DNA of 64,000 bases, taken from NCBI GenBank assembly GCA_945890485.1, contig CAMDCN010000022.1, forward strand, positions 1-64,000. Direction: 5' to 3'. Under the pieces are notes generated by a model. The model was not told where the DNA came from. It ran no database searches and saw nothing but the letters and a program-made list of their open reading frames with translations. The translations under genes were made by a program, and so were the position numbers. Shown here one piece after another: positions 1 through 8,617 of the stretch. Origin of the DNA: Candidatus Sulfopaludibacter sp. SbA3. GTDB lineage: Bacteria; Acidobacteriota; Terriglobia; Bryobacterales; Bryobacteraceae. Each line of letters opens with the position of its first letter. Within the stretch, counting starts at the first letter, position 1.

Positions 1-732
1 CACAACTCCATCAAACACGGCCGCCGCGCCCAACTCACCGACTACTCCGGCGCCGTCAATACCGTTCTCCTCCCCGGCGAACCCATGGCCGAATACGTCC
101 GCTCCGTCGAAGCCCTCGCCGCCAAACTCGCCCCGCGCGACGAAGTCGAGCTTGAAATCGTCCATCGCGTCGCCGCCGGCCAGTGGGAGATCCGCCGCCT
201 CCGCTGCATCCGTCTCGTCCTGCTCGAAGATCAGTTCCAAACCGTCGACCACAAAATGAAGCACCAAGCCCTTCCCGAATGTGGCGGCGCCGTCTCGCTC
301 GGCTTCGCGTACAAAAACTGCGCGGCCCCCGGCGGTGGACTCGCCATGCTCCGCCAGGACATGGCCGCCGCCGAACACACCATCGCCGCCGCCTACCGCG
401 AACTCCGCCAACTGCGCATTCTCGATCCCATCGCTGGGCCGCCCATGGCCTTTGACCCGCAGCGCAGCGTGCCCTGCAAGGTCTACACGACGGCCCCGCA
501 ACCGCAGCCGGAGCCCGACGAAGTTCCGCCCGCCTCGAACCCACAAGACGTTGAAAACACAACAATCGACCCCGTCGAAACCCCGCACAACAACGACGAA
601 CGAACCCAACCGAAGCCGCTCGTCGCCCACGCTGGATTCGGCTTCGCCATCGCCGCCCCCAATCGCCGGCCACCGCTACGAGCCGAACCCGAAGCCGCAC
701 CGAAAACGCGAACAGCCGGCGGCAGCGCCTAA
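1..732 (+). CDS. NALRHG-family hypothetical protein (5'-truncated by window edge)
   Basis: The frame is open from base 1 to the TAA at 730-732, so the true start lies upstream of the window. The visible protein (243 residues) begins with N-S-I-K-H-G-R-R-A and has V-L-L-P-G-E about 20 residues later. This matches the pattern in the second copy at 36346-37011 (N-A-L-R-H-G-L-T-A, then V-V-L). A helical middle region follows (roughly residues 30-120, E-I-V-H-R-V-A-A-x-Q-W-E-I-R-R-L-R). The C-terminal 80 residues are Pro-, Glu- and Arg-rich and look disordered. The function of this family is unknown to me; I associate it with multicopy genes in Acidobacteria and Planctomycetes. The tail contains the first copy of a duplicated 74-bp segment. 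Confidence 0.75.
   Translation, partial: HNSIKHGRRAQLTDYSGAVNTVLLPGEPMAEYVRSVEALAAKLAPRDEVELEIVHRVAAGQWEIRRLRCIRLVLLEDQFQTVDHKMKHQALPECGGAVSLGFAYKNCAAPGGGLAMLRQDMAAAEHTIAAAYRELRQLRILDPIAGPPMAFDPQRSVPCKVYTTAPQPQPEPDEVPPASNPQDVENTTIDPVETPHNNDERTQPKPLVAHAGFGFAIAAPNRRPPLRAEPEAAPKTRTAGGSA
594..667 (+). repeat. Direct repeat, copy 1 (in the gene tail)
   Basis: This 74-bp segment inside the 3' end of the first gene recurs at 784-857 with five mismatches by my count. It encodes K-P-L-V-A-H-A-G-F-G-F-A-I-A-A-P-N-R. Weaker similarity continues downstream of both copies to a shared C-C-T-A-A, which is the stop codon here. Confidence 0.85.
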
Positions 733-984
733 CCGCCGTGTGCAGCAAAGAAAGCAACCCGGCCCACGCAAACCAAAAACTCTCGACGAACGAAGCCACA
801 CGAAGCCGCTCGTCGCCCACGCCGGATTCGGCTTCGCCATCGCCGCGCCCAATCGCCAACTGCCGAACCCGAGCCCAGAACGCGAACCGCAGGCGGAGCG
901 GCCTAAACCTCCCGCAACGCCCACCAATTCCGCCTTGGGCCGTTCTAGCCCGAGTAACCCTGGTTCTCCATCACGTACGCAACC
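733..984. other. Non-coding spacer with repeat copy 2 at 784-857
   Basis: No convincing gene lies between the first gene and the convergent secreted-protein gene. Copy 2 of the 74-bp direct repeat sits at 784-857. The offset between copies is 190 bp, not a multiple of three, so copy 2 is out of frame with the upstream gene. It still encodes the same K-P-L-V-A-H-A-G-F-G-F-A peptide in another frame. It looks like a tail duplicated beyond the present stop codon. Confidence 0.7.
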
Positions 985-2100
985 CTACAACTGCGCCAAA
1001 ACCTTGAAGTATCCGGGCCCCTGGTACCCCACCAAAAACCGCCCCGTTAGCCGATACGCCACCTGCGGCTGCGAATACACCGAACTCGAATCAATCACCT
1101 CCAAGTTCCATTGGGTCGATTCCCATCCGCCCCGCACAGGCGATCGCGCCAGAATGACAGCTCCCGCAGTATCCGCAAACGCGATCACGGCCGCCGTATC
1201 CGTGCCGTTTACTGCTATGTCGCACCAGTTCGTCGCCGAAAGCTCTGCTGAGGGCAGAAACACTACCGCATCGATACTAACTTGCGCGTTGGCGCTGTTG
1301 CGGTGCTGCGCTCGAATCCCCTTCGGTTCGCCGGGCACCCCGCGAACAAGACAATGTACCCGCGACAACGGCCGCCGTTCGGAGTTCACGAACGTCGTAA
1401 GCCATGGCGCCGGAATACTGTAGTCCACCTGAGGCGCCACCTGGATCAGGTGAGGTTGATACGGTCCCATCCCGGTTACCCACCCGTCTGGCGTCACGCC
1501 CGGTTGGCTAGCCCCATAGCTGAAGTTCACCGGCGACAGCAACGGCTCGGCAATAAACTGCATCCGCACCGGAGTGCTCCAAACTCCAGCCGCCGTTCGC
1601 GATTTCGAGTACAGCGACTGGCCGTTGAATGCCGTCGACCGTAGCGCGTACACAAAATGCGCCGTCCCGTTGCTAGCCACTTCGCCCACAATCCGCTCCA
1701 TAGCCGTCGCCGTGTGCCCAGCCGGCAGCGGCACCGTCCCACAGTAGTATTCCCCGGCAGGTCCGCAGTTGCCCGAACTGTTCGCCACCGACATCGCAAA
1801 ACGGTACCGGTTGTTGCTCCAGAAGGTCACCAGCAACACTCCCGATGGGTTCAACCCCGCAAACGGCAGCGAAGGCGTCACCGCCCACACCGCCTTCGTT
1901 GTGAAGGTAGTCCCATTGAAACGCGTAATAGCGAGCATGCCCCCGGCATCGCGATGCGCGATATAGGTTCGCTCCTGAAACACCCCACCCACCTGAACCA
2001 GCCGAGAAACAAACGTGCCTTCTGTCGCGCCGGAAAGCACGTAGCTATTCCAATTGGCGGACACCGGCAAAGCAAAAAGGAAGCAAAGGACGAGTCGCAT
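985..2100 (-). CDS. Secreted hypothetical protein, possible beta-propeller
   Basis: The gene encodes 371 residues. It starts with a short Sec signal peptide (M-R-L-V-L-C-F-L-F-A-L-P-V-S-A, predicted cleavage about residue 15). The rest is rich in Gly, Ser, Thr, Val and aromatic residues with short beta-type blocks, as in sentinel or BNR-like secreted propellers. Asp boxes are not clear, so the fold is inference. Four or more cysteines (for example C-G-P-A-G-E-Y-Y-C-G around residue 112) could form disulfides. It is transcribed away from the transporter/kinase pair and faces the NALRHG gene. I recognise no catalytic motif and give no function. Confidence 0.75.
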   Translation of the reverse strand: MRLVLCFLFALPVSANWNSYVLSGATEGTFVSRLVQVGGVFQERTYIAHRDAGGMLAITRFNGTTFTTKAVWAVTPSLPFAGLNPSGVLLVTFWSNNRYRFAMSVANSSGNCGPAGEYYCGTVPLPAGHTATAMERIVGEVASNGTAHFVYALRSTAFNGQSLYSKSRTAAGVWSTPVRMQFIAEPLLSPVNFSYGASQPGVTPDGWVTGMGPYQPHLIQVAPQVDYSIPAPWLTTFVNSERRPLSRVHCLVRGVPGEPKGIRAQHRNSANAQVSIDAVVFLPSAELSATNWCDIAVNGTDTAAVIAFADTAGAVILARSPVRGGWESTQWNLEVIDSSSVYSQPQVAYRLTGRFLVGYQGPGYFKVLAQL

Positions 2101-2130
2101 ACCCGATAAGCGGATTCGCGCCGAAAACTT

Positions 2131-4278
2131 TCAACCAGCCCTTCCTGCCCCTCGCCGCAGTTCCAGAATCAGACTCTGATTGGACTGCATCAGCCGGTCC
2201 AGCAATGCCTCATCGCTCTGCCCCTTCGGTCGCGCCGGTGCCTCATCCACCAACGCCGTCAATCGCCCTCCCAACCCCGTCGGCAGCACGCCCTCCAGAT
2301 ACTCCAACCCCAATCCCCGCAGCAGCCGATCCTCGCTATGCAGCGCCCGGAACGCCACCTGCAGTGGCTCCCTCTCCAAAACCACCGCCAGCAAGGAAAA
2401 AACATGCTCCAGGCTCTGGTTCGCCCGTTCCCGCAACACATCGTCGAGAAACGAATAACTATCCATCACATCCCTCTGATCCAGTAACCGGTGCCCTTCC
2501 CAAATCGGCTTCGACACCGAAAGCTCCCGGCCCACCACGGCATAAATCCGCGCCGCTTCCACATGCAGCTCTCGATCCTTCTGCCGCAAATAATCCATTG
2601 CCCGGCCGCACTGAAACCGCACCTCAAACCGCGAATCTCCCAGCGACTCCATCAGCCCATCCATCGCCCGCTGCCCACCCATCCGCGCCAAGATCCGCGG
2701 AATCCTTCGCCGCACCGCGAAGTCCTGCCCCTCATCCACCAACACATCCACCAACTGCCCCGTAATCGCCCGGCCCTGGTGCACCAGCGCCTCCCGCGCC
2801 AACGGCGAGACCTCGTCCCATGCCAATAGCCGGATCACCTGCCCCACCAGCACCGGCTCCACCCGCGTCAACGCCGGCAGCACGCGCTCCGCATCCCCGC
2901 TCCGCAGCTCCGCCAAAGTCTCCACCACCGGATCCAACCCCACCACCGCCCGGGGCGCCACCGCCGGCTTCGCAACCGTCGCCGCCGGTAGCGACGTCGT
3001 CTGCAGCACCGCCGACATCGTCGTCGAGTCCTGCACCTCCGCCACATCCAGCTCCACCGCCCGCGACAGTAGCCCGCGCTCCAATACCTGCAAGTAGGCC
3101 TTATCCATTCTCGAAGCAATCCACGCCGAAATCGCCGCCAACCCCACCGCGATCGCCAGGATCTGCGGCCGCGCCGTCGCCGGCCCCAGCCACAGCAGTA
3201 GTTGCAACGTCCCCGCTCCCAGCGCATCGCCCATCCGGTCGCTGCCGACATCAATCAGCGTCTTCACCGCCCGCTTGTCCTGCGCAGGTATCGGCGTGTA
3301 GAACAACTCGTACCCGCTCCGGAACAGCGAGCCCCGCAGGATCAGCTCCAGCGCCCGCACGCTCGCCACCATCGGGAACACCGGCACCAGCAGCGCTCCC
3401 GCCGCGCCACCTCCCACCGCCAACGGCAACGACATCACCGTCCGCGATAGCCCCAACCGCTCCAGCGAGAACCGAGCCACCACCGTCTGCACCAAAAACG
3501 TCAAGACCTGCGCACCGGTATAAAACAAGGCGAAGAATCGCACCAGCCCCGGCCCCTTGCCGTACTCGAGTGTCGCGCCCGATTTGAACAGATAGTCCAG
3601 CAACGCCGCACTCGTCGTCCCCAGCAGCACCAGCACCGCCAAACTCCACAAAAAAGGCGCTTTCGAAAATGCTGCCCGCGCCGAACCCCGGGCCGTCGGC
3701 CGGGGCATCGCGGCCGGCCCCGACAGCCCCATCACAAACAGTCCGGCCAACAAATGCAGCCCCGCCAACAAAACCAGCACGCTCGACGTCCCGAACCAGA
3801 CCACCGTCCGTTCCGCCAGCAATCCGCCCACGATGCCGCCCGCCGTCCCAAAACCCGCTATCCGCCCGAACCGCAGCTTGGCTTCCCGCGGATCAAACAC
3901 CTCGTTCGCCAGCGACCAGAACCCCGATAGCAAAATCGCCCCGAACCCCACAATGTGCAGGTAAACCCAGACCACCACCACGTCCGGCGACCCTTCGAGC
4001 AGCACCCACTCCAATAACTGCAGCGCCGCACTCAGCAGCAGCGCGCCCGGCACCACCCGCTGCGGCGAATATCGTTTTAGCAGTACCCCGAACAGCCACC
4101 CAAACAGCACCGCCACCGCCGCCGCCGTCAGCACCATCTTCGGCAGCGCCGTCGCCTCATATCGCGATAGAAAAAGCCCATCCCGAGCGGCCTTCCCGGC
4201 CACTTGGTGGGCCAACATCAAGGCTGCTCCCACCATCGATACGGTCGTCAGACGGTCTAAACCGTCGCTCTGCTTCAC
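2131..4278 (-). CDS. NTT-like (ATP/ADP-translocase-type) membrane protein with C-terminal HEAT domain
   Basis: This 715-residue protein has about 12 hydrophobic segments in residues 10-410. Features typical of the Npt/NTT carrier superfamily are visible: A-R-D-G-L-F-L-S-R-Y near residue 31 and F-W-S-L-A-N-E-V-F-D-P-R-E-A-K near residue 120, followed by a Gly-rich helix. Residues about 430-700 lack membrane segments and look like HEAT repeats (E-R-V-L-P-A-L-T-R-V; D-S-R-F-E-V-R-F-Q-C-G-R-A). Bacterial relatives outside obligate parasites often carry HEAT or cyclic-nucleotide domains, and their substrates are unknown. The start ATG overlaps the stop of the upstream kinase gene (ATGA), so the two are probably translationally coupled. 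Nucleotide transport should not be assumed. Confidence 0.8.
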   Translation of the reverse strand: MKQSDGLDRLTTVSMVGAALMLAHQVAGKAARDGLFLSRYEATALPKMVLTAAAVAVLFGWLFGVLLKRYSPQRVVPGALLLSAALQLLEWVLLEGSPDVVVVWVYLHIVGFGAILLSGFWSLANEVFDPREAKLRFGRIAGFGTAGGIVGGLLAERTVVWFGTSSVLVLLAGLHLLAGLFVMGLSGPAAMPRPTARGSARAAFSKAPFLWSLAVLVLLGTTSAALLDYLFKSGATLEYGKGPGLVRFFALFYTGAQVLTFLVQTVVARFSLERLGLSRTVMSLPLAVGGGAAGALLVPVFPMVASVRALELILRGSLFRSGYELFYTPIPAQDKRAVKTLIDVGSDRMGDALGAGTLQLLLWLGPATARPQILAIAVGLAAISAWIASRMDKAYLQVLERGLLSRAVELDVAEVQDSTTMSAVLQTTSLPAATVAKPAVAPRAVVGLDPVVETLAELRSGDAERVLPALTRVEPVLVGQVIRLLAWDEVSPLAREALVHQGRAITGQLVDVLVDEGQDFAVRRRIPRILARMGGQRAMDGLMESLGDSRFEVRFQCGRAMDYLRQKDRELHVEAARIYAVVGRELSVSKPIWEGHRLLDQRDVMDSYSFLDDVLRERANQSLEHVFSLLAVVLEREPLQVAFRALHSEDRLLRGLGLEYLEGVLPTGLGGRLTALVDEAPARPKGQSDEALLDRLMQSNQSLILELRRGAGRAG

Positions 4279-5891
4279 CCTTTCAATTGTGCCCCAACCG
4301 GCTCCAATTTATCCGCCGAAGCATCGGCAGCCACCACCGTCGCCGCCGTCTCCGGGAGATTCGTATGCCACCAGTCCATCGCTTGCTCTTTGGTCCAACG
4401 CGGAACGTCAACCAGCGACCGCAGTAACCGCGACAACTCCTGCGCACTCCGCGGCCGGTTCGCCGGATCTTTCTCGAGCAGCTTCAGCACAATCGCTTCC
4501 AGGCCTTCGGAGATCTTCAACTCCGTCCGATCTCGCAGCGGTACCGGCGCCTTCTGCACATGAGCGAGCGCCAATGCCGTCGGATTCGTCTCGTTGAAAA
4601 CCATCTGGCCCGTCAGCAGGAAGTAAGCGACACAACCCAAGCTATACAGGTCGGCCCGCCCGTCAATCTTCGCCTCGCCCATCGCCACTTCGGGCGAAAG
4701 ATAGGCCGGGGTTCCCGTCGCTGTCCCGTCCAGCGTCATCAGGCTCATATCCGCGCCCTGCAGGCTCTTCACGAGACCAAAGTCCAGTACCTTCACAAAG
4801 TCATACTGCAGTCCCAAGCGGCAAAGCAAAATGTTCTTCGGCTTAATGTCCCGGTGTACCAAGCCATGCCGATGCGCCTCTTCGAGCGACTCACAGACTT
4901 CCACCAGGATCTTCACCACGCGGCTCTCGGCCAGTGGCCCATACCGCTCCACCAGCGTCTGCAAGTCCACGCCGTCCAGCAACTCCATCACGTAGTAAAA
5001 AGCGCGATCCTTCGTCTGGCCGAAATCGAACAACGCCACCGTATGCGGGCTCCGCAGCGACGCCGTCGCCTGCGCTTCCAACTCGAACCGCCGCCGCGCA
5101 ATCTGCTCCTGCCGGCCACTCACACCCGCCAGCATCTCCGGCCGGATCAGCTTGATGGCCGCATCCCGCGCCAGCATCTTATGCCGCGCCCGCCACACTT
5201 CGCCCATACCGCCCCGCCCGATCATGAAATCAAGCTGGTAGCTGCCCAGATCTTCCGCCTTCTGCTTCGACATCTCCATCTTGATGGTCCGGGCGTTAAT
5301 CACGCAGCTCCAAACCGCCATGATCACAATCGGAAACATCCAGACAAACAGCCGGTTCATCGGCGCTGCCTCAAACCCATGCACCTGCAGGTTCACCCAA
5401 TAAGCCAGCGGCCAGGCCACCACGCTTCCCGCCGCCGCCAACCCCGCCTTCAACGGCGAATTCGGTAACAGAAAACCAGTGAAAACCATCCAAACAGCAA
5501 CGCCAGACAGTCCCCGCACCGGCGCTTCGGCCGTAATAGGCATTCCCGTTTCATAAACGCCAATCGCAAACGCCACGACGACGCGGAAAGCAGTCCCCAG
5601 GTCCAGCAACATCTCCTTGCTCACCCACCCGGCCCGCATCACCACCAGGAAGCCCAACGACAAGAAGACCAGCGCCAGCGTCGTCAATCGCTGAAACGGA
5701 TGCGCCAACATCGCCGCCATCTCCGGCTGCAGATAGTTCTGCAGCATGAAGGTCACCACCGAAGTTACGGCGCACACGATCGACACCCAACACAGCGACT
5801 GTGCTGCCCGCTCCATGATTTCAGGCGGCAAACTCAGCGCGCGCGTTTTGGCGCTATCGCTACTTCCGGAACTGGCCCGAACGACCTCCAT
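4275..5891 (-). CDS. Membrane-anchored Ser/Thr protein kinase with N-terminal transmembrane domain
   Basis: The protein has 538 residues. Residues about 33-201 contain six hydrophobic segments. The Hanks-type kinase domain occupies roughly 217-490: G-R-G-G-M-G-E-V at 225-232, catalytic Lys in A-A-I-K at 247, H-R-D-I-K-P-K-N at 346-353 with catalytic Asp348, and D-F-G at 370-372. The usual bacterial order is kinase then membrane anchor; here the membrane module comes first, as in receptors that sense through the membrane domain. A strong Shine-Dalgarno (AAGGAGAT) precedes the ATG at 5891. The downstream partner is the NTT-like/HEAT protein. The FHA-PP2C protein at 25.3 kb is a possible counter-acting phosphatase, but that link is only inferred. 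Confidence 0.92.
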   Translation of the reverse strand: MEVVRASSGSSDSAKTRALSLPPEIMERAAQSLCWVSIVCAVTSVVTFMLQNYLQPEMAAMLAHPFQRLTTLALVFLSLGFLVVMRAGWVSKEMLLDLGTAFRVVVAFAIGVYETGMPITAEAPVRGLSGVAVWMVFTGFLLPNSPLKAGLAAAGSVVAWPLAYWVNLQVHGFEAAPMNRLFVWMFPIVIMAVWSCVINARTIKMEMSKQKAEDLGSYQLDFMIGRGGMGEVWRARHKMLARDAAIKLIRPEMLAGVSGRQEQIARRRFELEAQATASLRSPHTVALFDFGQTKDRAFYYVMELLDGVDLQTLVERYGPLAESRVVKILVEVCESLEEAHRHGLVHRDIKPKNILLCRLGLQYDFVKVLDFGLVKSLQGADMSLMTLDGTATGTPAYLSPEVAMGEAKIDGRADLYSLGCVAYFLLTGQMVFNETNPTALALAHVQKAPVPLRDRTELKISEGLEAIVLKLLEKDPANRPRSAQELSRLLRSLVDVPRWTKEQAMDWWHTNLPETAATVVAADASADKLEPVGAQLKG

Positions 5892-6010
5892 ACAGATCTC
5901 CTTGATTCAACTTCCGTCTCTTTAGAATAGGCGCAAAAAATGTTGCATATGGATCATACGTACCAAAAGGTTGAATGGATCCGAAATAGAACGATACGAT
6001 AAAGGTTTAC
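5892..6010. promoter_or_regulatory. Divergent promoter region between kinase and aroC
   Basis: This 119-bp gap is clearly more AT-rich than its surroundings. On the + strand a TAGAAT at 5923-5928 with TTGATT at 5902-5907 (15-bp spacer) is one candidate promoter for the aroC operon. TTGAAT at 5971-5976 with TACGAT at 5995-6000 (18-bp spacer) is another, but it would leave almost no leader. Both are visual matches only. Confidence 0.35.
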
Positions 6011-7183
6011 ATGCTGCGATTTGAAACCGCCGGCGAGTCCCATGGCGAATGCCTCGTGGCCACTCTTACCGGCCTCCCCTCCGGAGTTCCCATCTCCCTT
6101 GAACGTGTGAACCGTGAACTCTGGCGCCGCCAACAAGGCTTCGGACGCGGCGGCCGCATGAAGATTGAAACGGATACCGCTCACGTCGTCTCCGGCGTTC
6201 GCCACTCAAAAACCATCGGCTCCCCCATCGCGATGCTCATCCAGAATCGCGATTGGAAGAACTGGACCGACGTCCTCCCCGTCGAAGACTTCGAAGGCAG
6301 CGAGGACAAAAAGAAGAAGGTTCTCCGCCCCCGCCCCGGCCACGCCGACCTCGCCGGAGCCATCAAATACGATTTCCAGGACGCCCGGTACATCCTCGAA
6401 CGCGCTAGCGCCCGCGAAACCACCGCCCGGGTGGCCGTCGGCGCGCTCTGTAAAGAACTACTCCGCGAGTTCGGCATCGAAGTCTTGTCCCATGTGATTC
6501 AAGTCGGCACTGCAAAGATGCAGCGCCCCGCCGAATGGTCGGAACTGCAGTCCCTCGCCGCCCGCGACGAAGTTCTCCTCGGCTGCGTCGACGCCGCCGC
6601 CGAAGCCGAAATGAAGGCCGTCGTCGACGAAGCCTTCCGCACCGGAGACACCGTCGGCGGCATCTTTGAAGTAGTGGCTCATGGCGTCCCCGTCGGTCTC
6701 GGGTCCCACATCGCGTGGGATACCCGCCTCGACGGCAAACTCGCCCAAGCCATCGTCTCCATGCAAGCCGTCAAAGGTGTAGAAATCGGTTTCGCCTCCG
6801 AAGGCGCCGAATACTTCGGCTCTAAGGTCCAGGACTCCATCCATTACAACAAGGAAGAGCGCGAATTCTTCCGCGGCGCCAACCGCGCCGGCGGCCTCGA
6901 AGGCGGCATCACCAACGGCCAGGATATCCTCGTCCGCGGCCTCCTCAAACCGATCTCGACACTTCGCCGCCCCCTCGAATCCGTCGACCTCGTCACTCGC
7001 GATGCTGAAAAAGCCGCCTACGAACGCTCCGACATCGCCGTCGTCCCCGCCGCCGGCGTCATCGGCGAAGCCATGGTCTCCATCGTTCTCGCCACCGCCC
7101 TGCTCGAAAAATTCGGCGGCGACTCCCTCCGCGAAACCAAACGCAACTACGACAATTACTTAGATCAGGTCCGAAACTACTGA
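6011..7183 (+). CDS. aroC: Chorismate synthase
   Basis: The enzyme converts 5-enolpyruvylshikimate-3-phosphate to chorismate using reduced FMN, the last step of the shikimate pathway. The 390-residue length fits the family. Signature segments are visible: the N-terminal F-E-T-A-G-E-S-H-G-E-C, the R-P-G-H-A-D-L-A-G-A-I-K-Y block near residue 112, and a conserved C-terminal region with R-P-L-E-S-V-D and V-V-P-A-A-G-V-I-G-E-A-M. The ATG at 6011 begins exactly at the conserved N-terminus. It is the first gene of a tightly packed eight-gene run ending at 13108, and the stop is one base from the def start. Confidence 0.97.
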   Translation: MLRFETAGESHGECLVATLTGLPSGVPISLERVNRELWRRQQGFGRGGRMKIETDTAHVVSGVRHSKTIGSPIAMLIQNRDWKNWTDVLPVEDFEGSEDKKKKVLRPRPGHADLAGAIKYDFQDARYILERASARETTARVAVGALCKELLREFGIEVLSHVIQVGTAKMQRPAEWSELQSLAARDEVLLGCVDAAAEAEMKAVVDEAFRTGDTVGGIFEVVAHGVPVGLGSHIAWDTRLDGKLAQAIVSMQAVKGVEIGFASEGAEYFGSKVQDSIHYNKEEREFFRGANRAGGLEGGITNGQDILVRGLLKPISTLRRPLESVDLVTRDAEKAAYERSDIAVVPAAGVIGEAMVSIVLATALLEKFGGDSLRETKRNYDNYLDQVRNY

Positions 7184-7184
7184 A

Positions 7185-7697
7185 ATGGTCCTCAACATCG
7201 TCAAATACGGCGACTCCATCCTCGAAACCGAGTGCGCCCCCATCACCAACTTCGGAAGCCCCGAACTTCAAAAGCTCGTCGACGACATGTTTGAAACCAT
7301 GTACGCCGCCCGCGGCGTCGGCCTCGCCGCGCCCCAGATTAACGTCGGCCAGCAACTCACCGTCATCGACACCACCTCAGGCGAAGACCCCTCCGCCAAA
7401 CTCGTCCTCATCAATCCGAAAATCGTCAAACGCGAAGGCCAACAGATCGGCGAGGAAGGCTGCCTTTCCATCCCCGGCTTCCGCGAAGATGTACGCCGCG
7501 CCGCCCAGGTCACCGTTCGCGCACAGAACGTCGAAGGCAAAGAGTTCGAGGTCTCCGGCGAAGAGCTCCTCGCCCGCGCTCTCCAGCACGAAATCGATCA
7601 CCTCCACGGCATTCTCTTCCTGAACCACCTGTCGCCGCTAAAACGGGACCTCATCCGCCGCAAAATCAAAAAGCTCCAAAAGGCAGGCGAATGGTAA
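7185..7697 (+). CDS. def: Peptide deformylase
   Basis: The enzyme removes the N-formyl group from the initiator methionine of nascent proteins. All three family motifs are present: G-V-G-L-A-A-P-Q (motif 1), E-G-C-L-S (motif 2, metal-binding Cys) and H-E-I-D-H (motif 3, two His ligands plus catalytic Glu). The 170-residue length is typical. It starts one base after the aroC stop and overlaps fmt by 7 bases. The def-fmt pairing is a widespread arrangement: fmt adds the formyl group that def later removes. Confidence 0.97.
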   Translation: MVLNIVKYGDSILETECAPITNFGSPELQKLVDDMFETMYAARGVGLAAPQINVGQQLTVIDTTSGEDPSAKLVLINPKIVKREGQQIGEEGCLSIPGFREDVRRAAQVTVRAQNVEGKEFEVSGEELLARALQHEIDHLHGILFLNHLSPLKRDLIRRKIKKLQKAGEW

Positions 7698-8617
7698 TCG
7701 TCTTCATGGGGACGCCGCAGTTCGCCGTCCCCACCCTCGAAGCCCTCGTCGCCGCCGGCCATGAAGTCCGCGCGGTCTACACCCAACCCGACCGCCCCGC
7801 CGGACGAGGCCAGCAACTCGTTCAGTCACCCGTCAAGCAAGCCGCCCTGGCTCTAAACCTCCCTGTCCACCAGCCCGAACGCATCCGTCGTCCCGAAATC
7901 GTCGAAGAACTCCGCGCCATGCAGGCGGACATTATGGTCGTCGTCGGCTACGGCCAGATCATCCCCCAGTCCATCATTGACCTGCCGCCTCACGGTATCG
8001 TCAACGTCCACGGTTCGCTGCTCCCTCACTATCGCGGCGCCGCTCCCATCCAATGGGCCATCGCCAACGGCGACCCCATCACCGGCGTGACGACCATGAA
8101 GATCAACGCCGGCCTCGATACCGGCGACATGCTCCTCAAAGCCGAACTGCCGATCCTCCCGAACGAATCCGCCCCCGAACTCGCCGCCCGCCTCGCGCCC
8201 CTCGGCGCCGAGCTCTGCGTCGAAACGCTCGCTGGCCTCGCGTCCGGGGCCATCACCCCCATCCCCCAAAACAACGACGAAGCCACCCTCGCGCGCATAC
8301 TAACTAAGGATGACGCCCGTGTCGATTGGTCTCGCCCTGCCGCCGAAATACACAATCGACTCCGCGGCTTCACCCCTTGGCCCGGCGCCGTCTGCCACTT
8401 CCGCAACGCCCCGCTCAAGCTCCACTTAGTGGAACCCCTCTCCGAACTAACGAGTCTCCCGCCCGGTACGATCCTATCCGGCAAGCCCTTACGGGTCTCC
8501 TGCGGACAAGGTACTGTACTGGCTATCCACGAACTCCAACAGGAAGGCCGGAAAAAAGTAAGTGCGGAAAACTTTCGCAACGGCCAGCATTTGTCCGACA
8601 ATGAAGTTCTGACATGA
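7691..8617 (+). CDS. fmt: Methionyl-tRNA formyltransferase
   Basis: It formylates Met-tRNA(fMet) with 10-formyl-tetrahydrofolate for translation initiation. The Rossmann-type N-terminus begins M-V-I-V-F-M-G-T-P-Q-F-A. The catalytic block V-N-V-H-G-S-L-L-P-H-Y-R-G-A-A-P is near residue 107, with a further L-D-T-G-D-M active-site segment. The C-terminal OB-like domain starts around residue 205 (R-I-L-T-K-D-D-A-R-V-D-W). At 308 residues it has normal length. The ATG at 7691 lies inside the end of def, and the stop overlaps the argJ start as ATGA. Confidence 0.96.
   Translation: MVIVFMGTPQFAVPTLEALVAAGHEVRAVYTQPDRPAGRGQQLVQSPVKQAALALNLPVHQPERIRRPEIVEELRAMQADIMVVVGYGQIIPQSIIDLPPHGIVNVHGSLLPHYRGAAPIQWAIANGDPITGVTTMKINAGLDTGDMLLKAELPILPNESAPELAARLAPLGAELCVETLAGLASGAITPIPQNNDEATLARILTKDDARVDWSRPAAEIHNRLRGFTPWPGAVCHFRNAPLKLHLVEPLSELTSLPPGTILSGKPLRVSCGQGTVLAIHELQQEGRKKVSAENFRNGQHLSDNEVLT

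Noticed and set aside
281-1423. Long + strand open frame overlapping the first gene and the secreted-protein gene
   Set aside because: Its product is Pro/Ser/Arg-rich without structure, and it runs antisense through a gene with a signal peptide. Only the duplicated tail peptide in it is meaningful.
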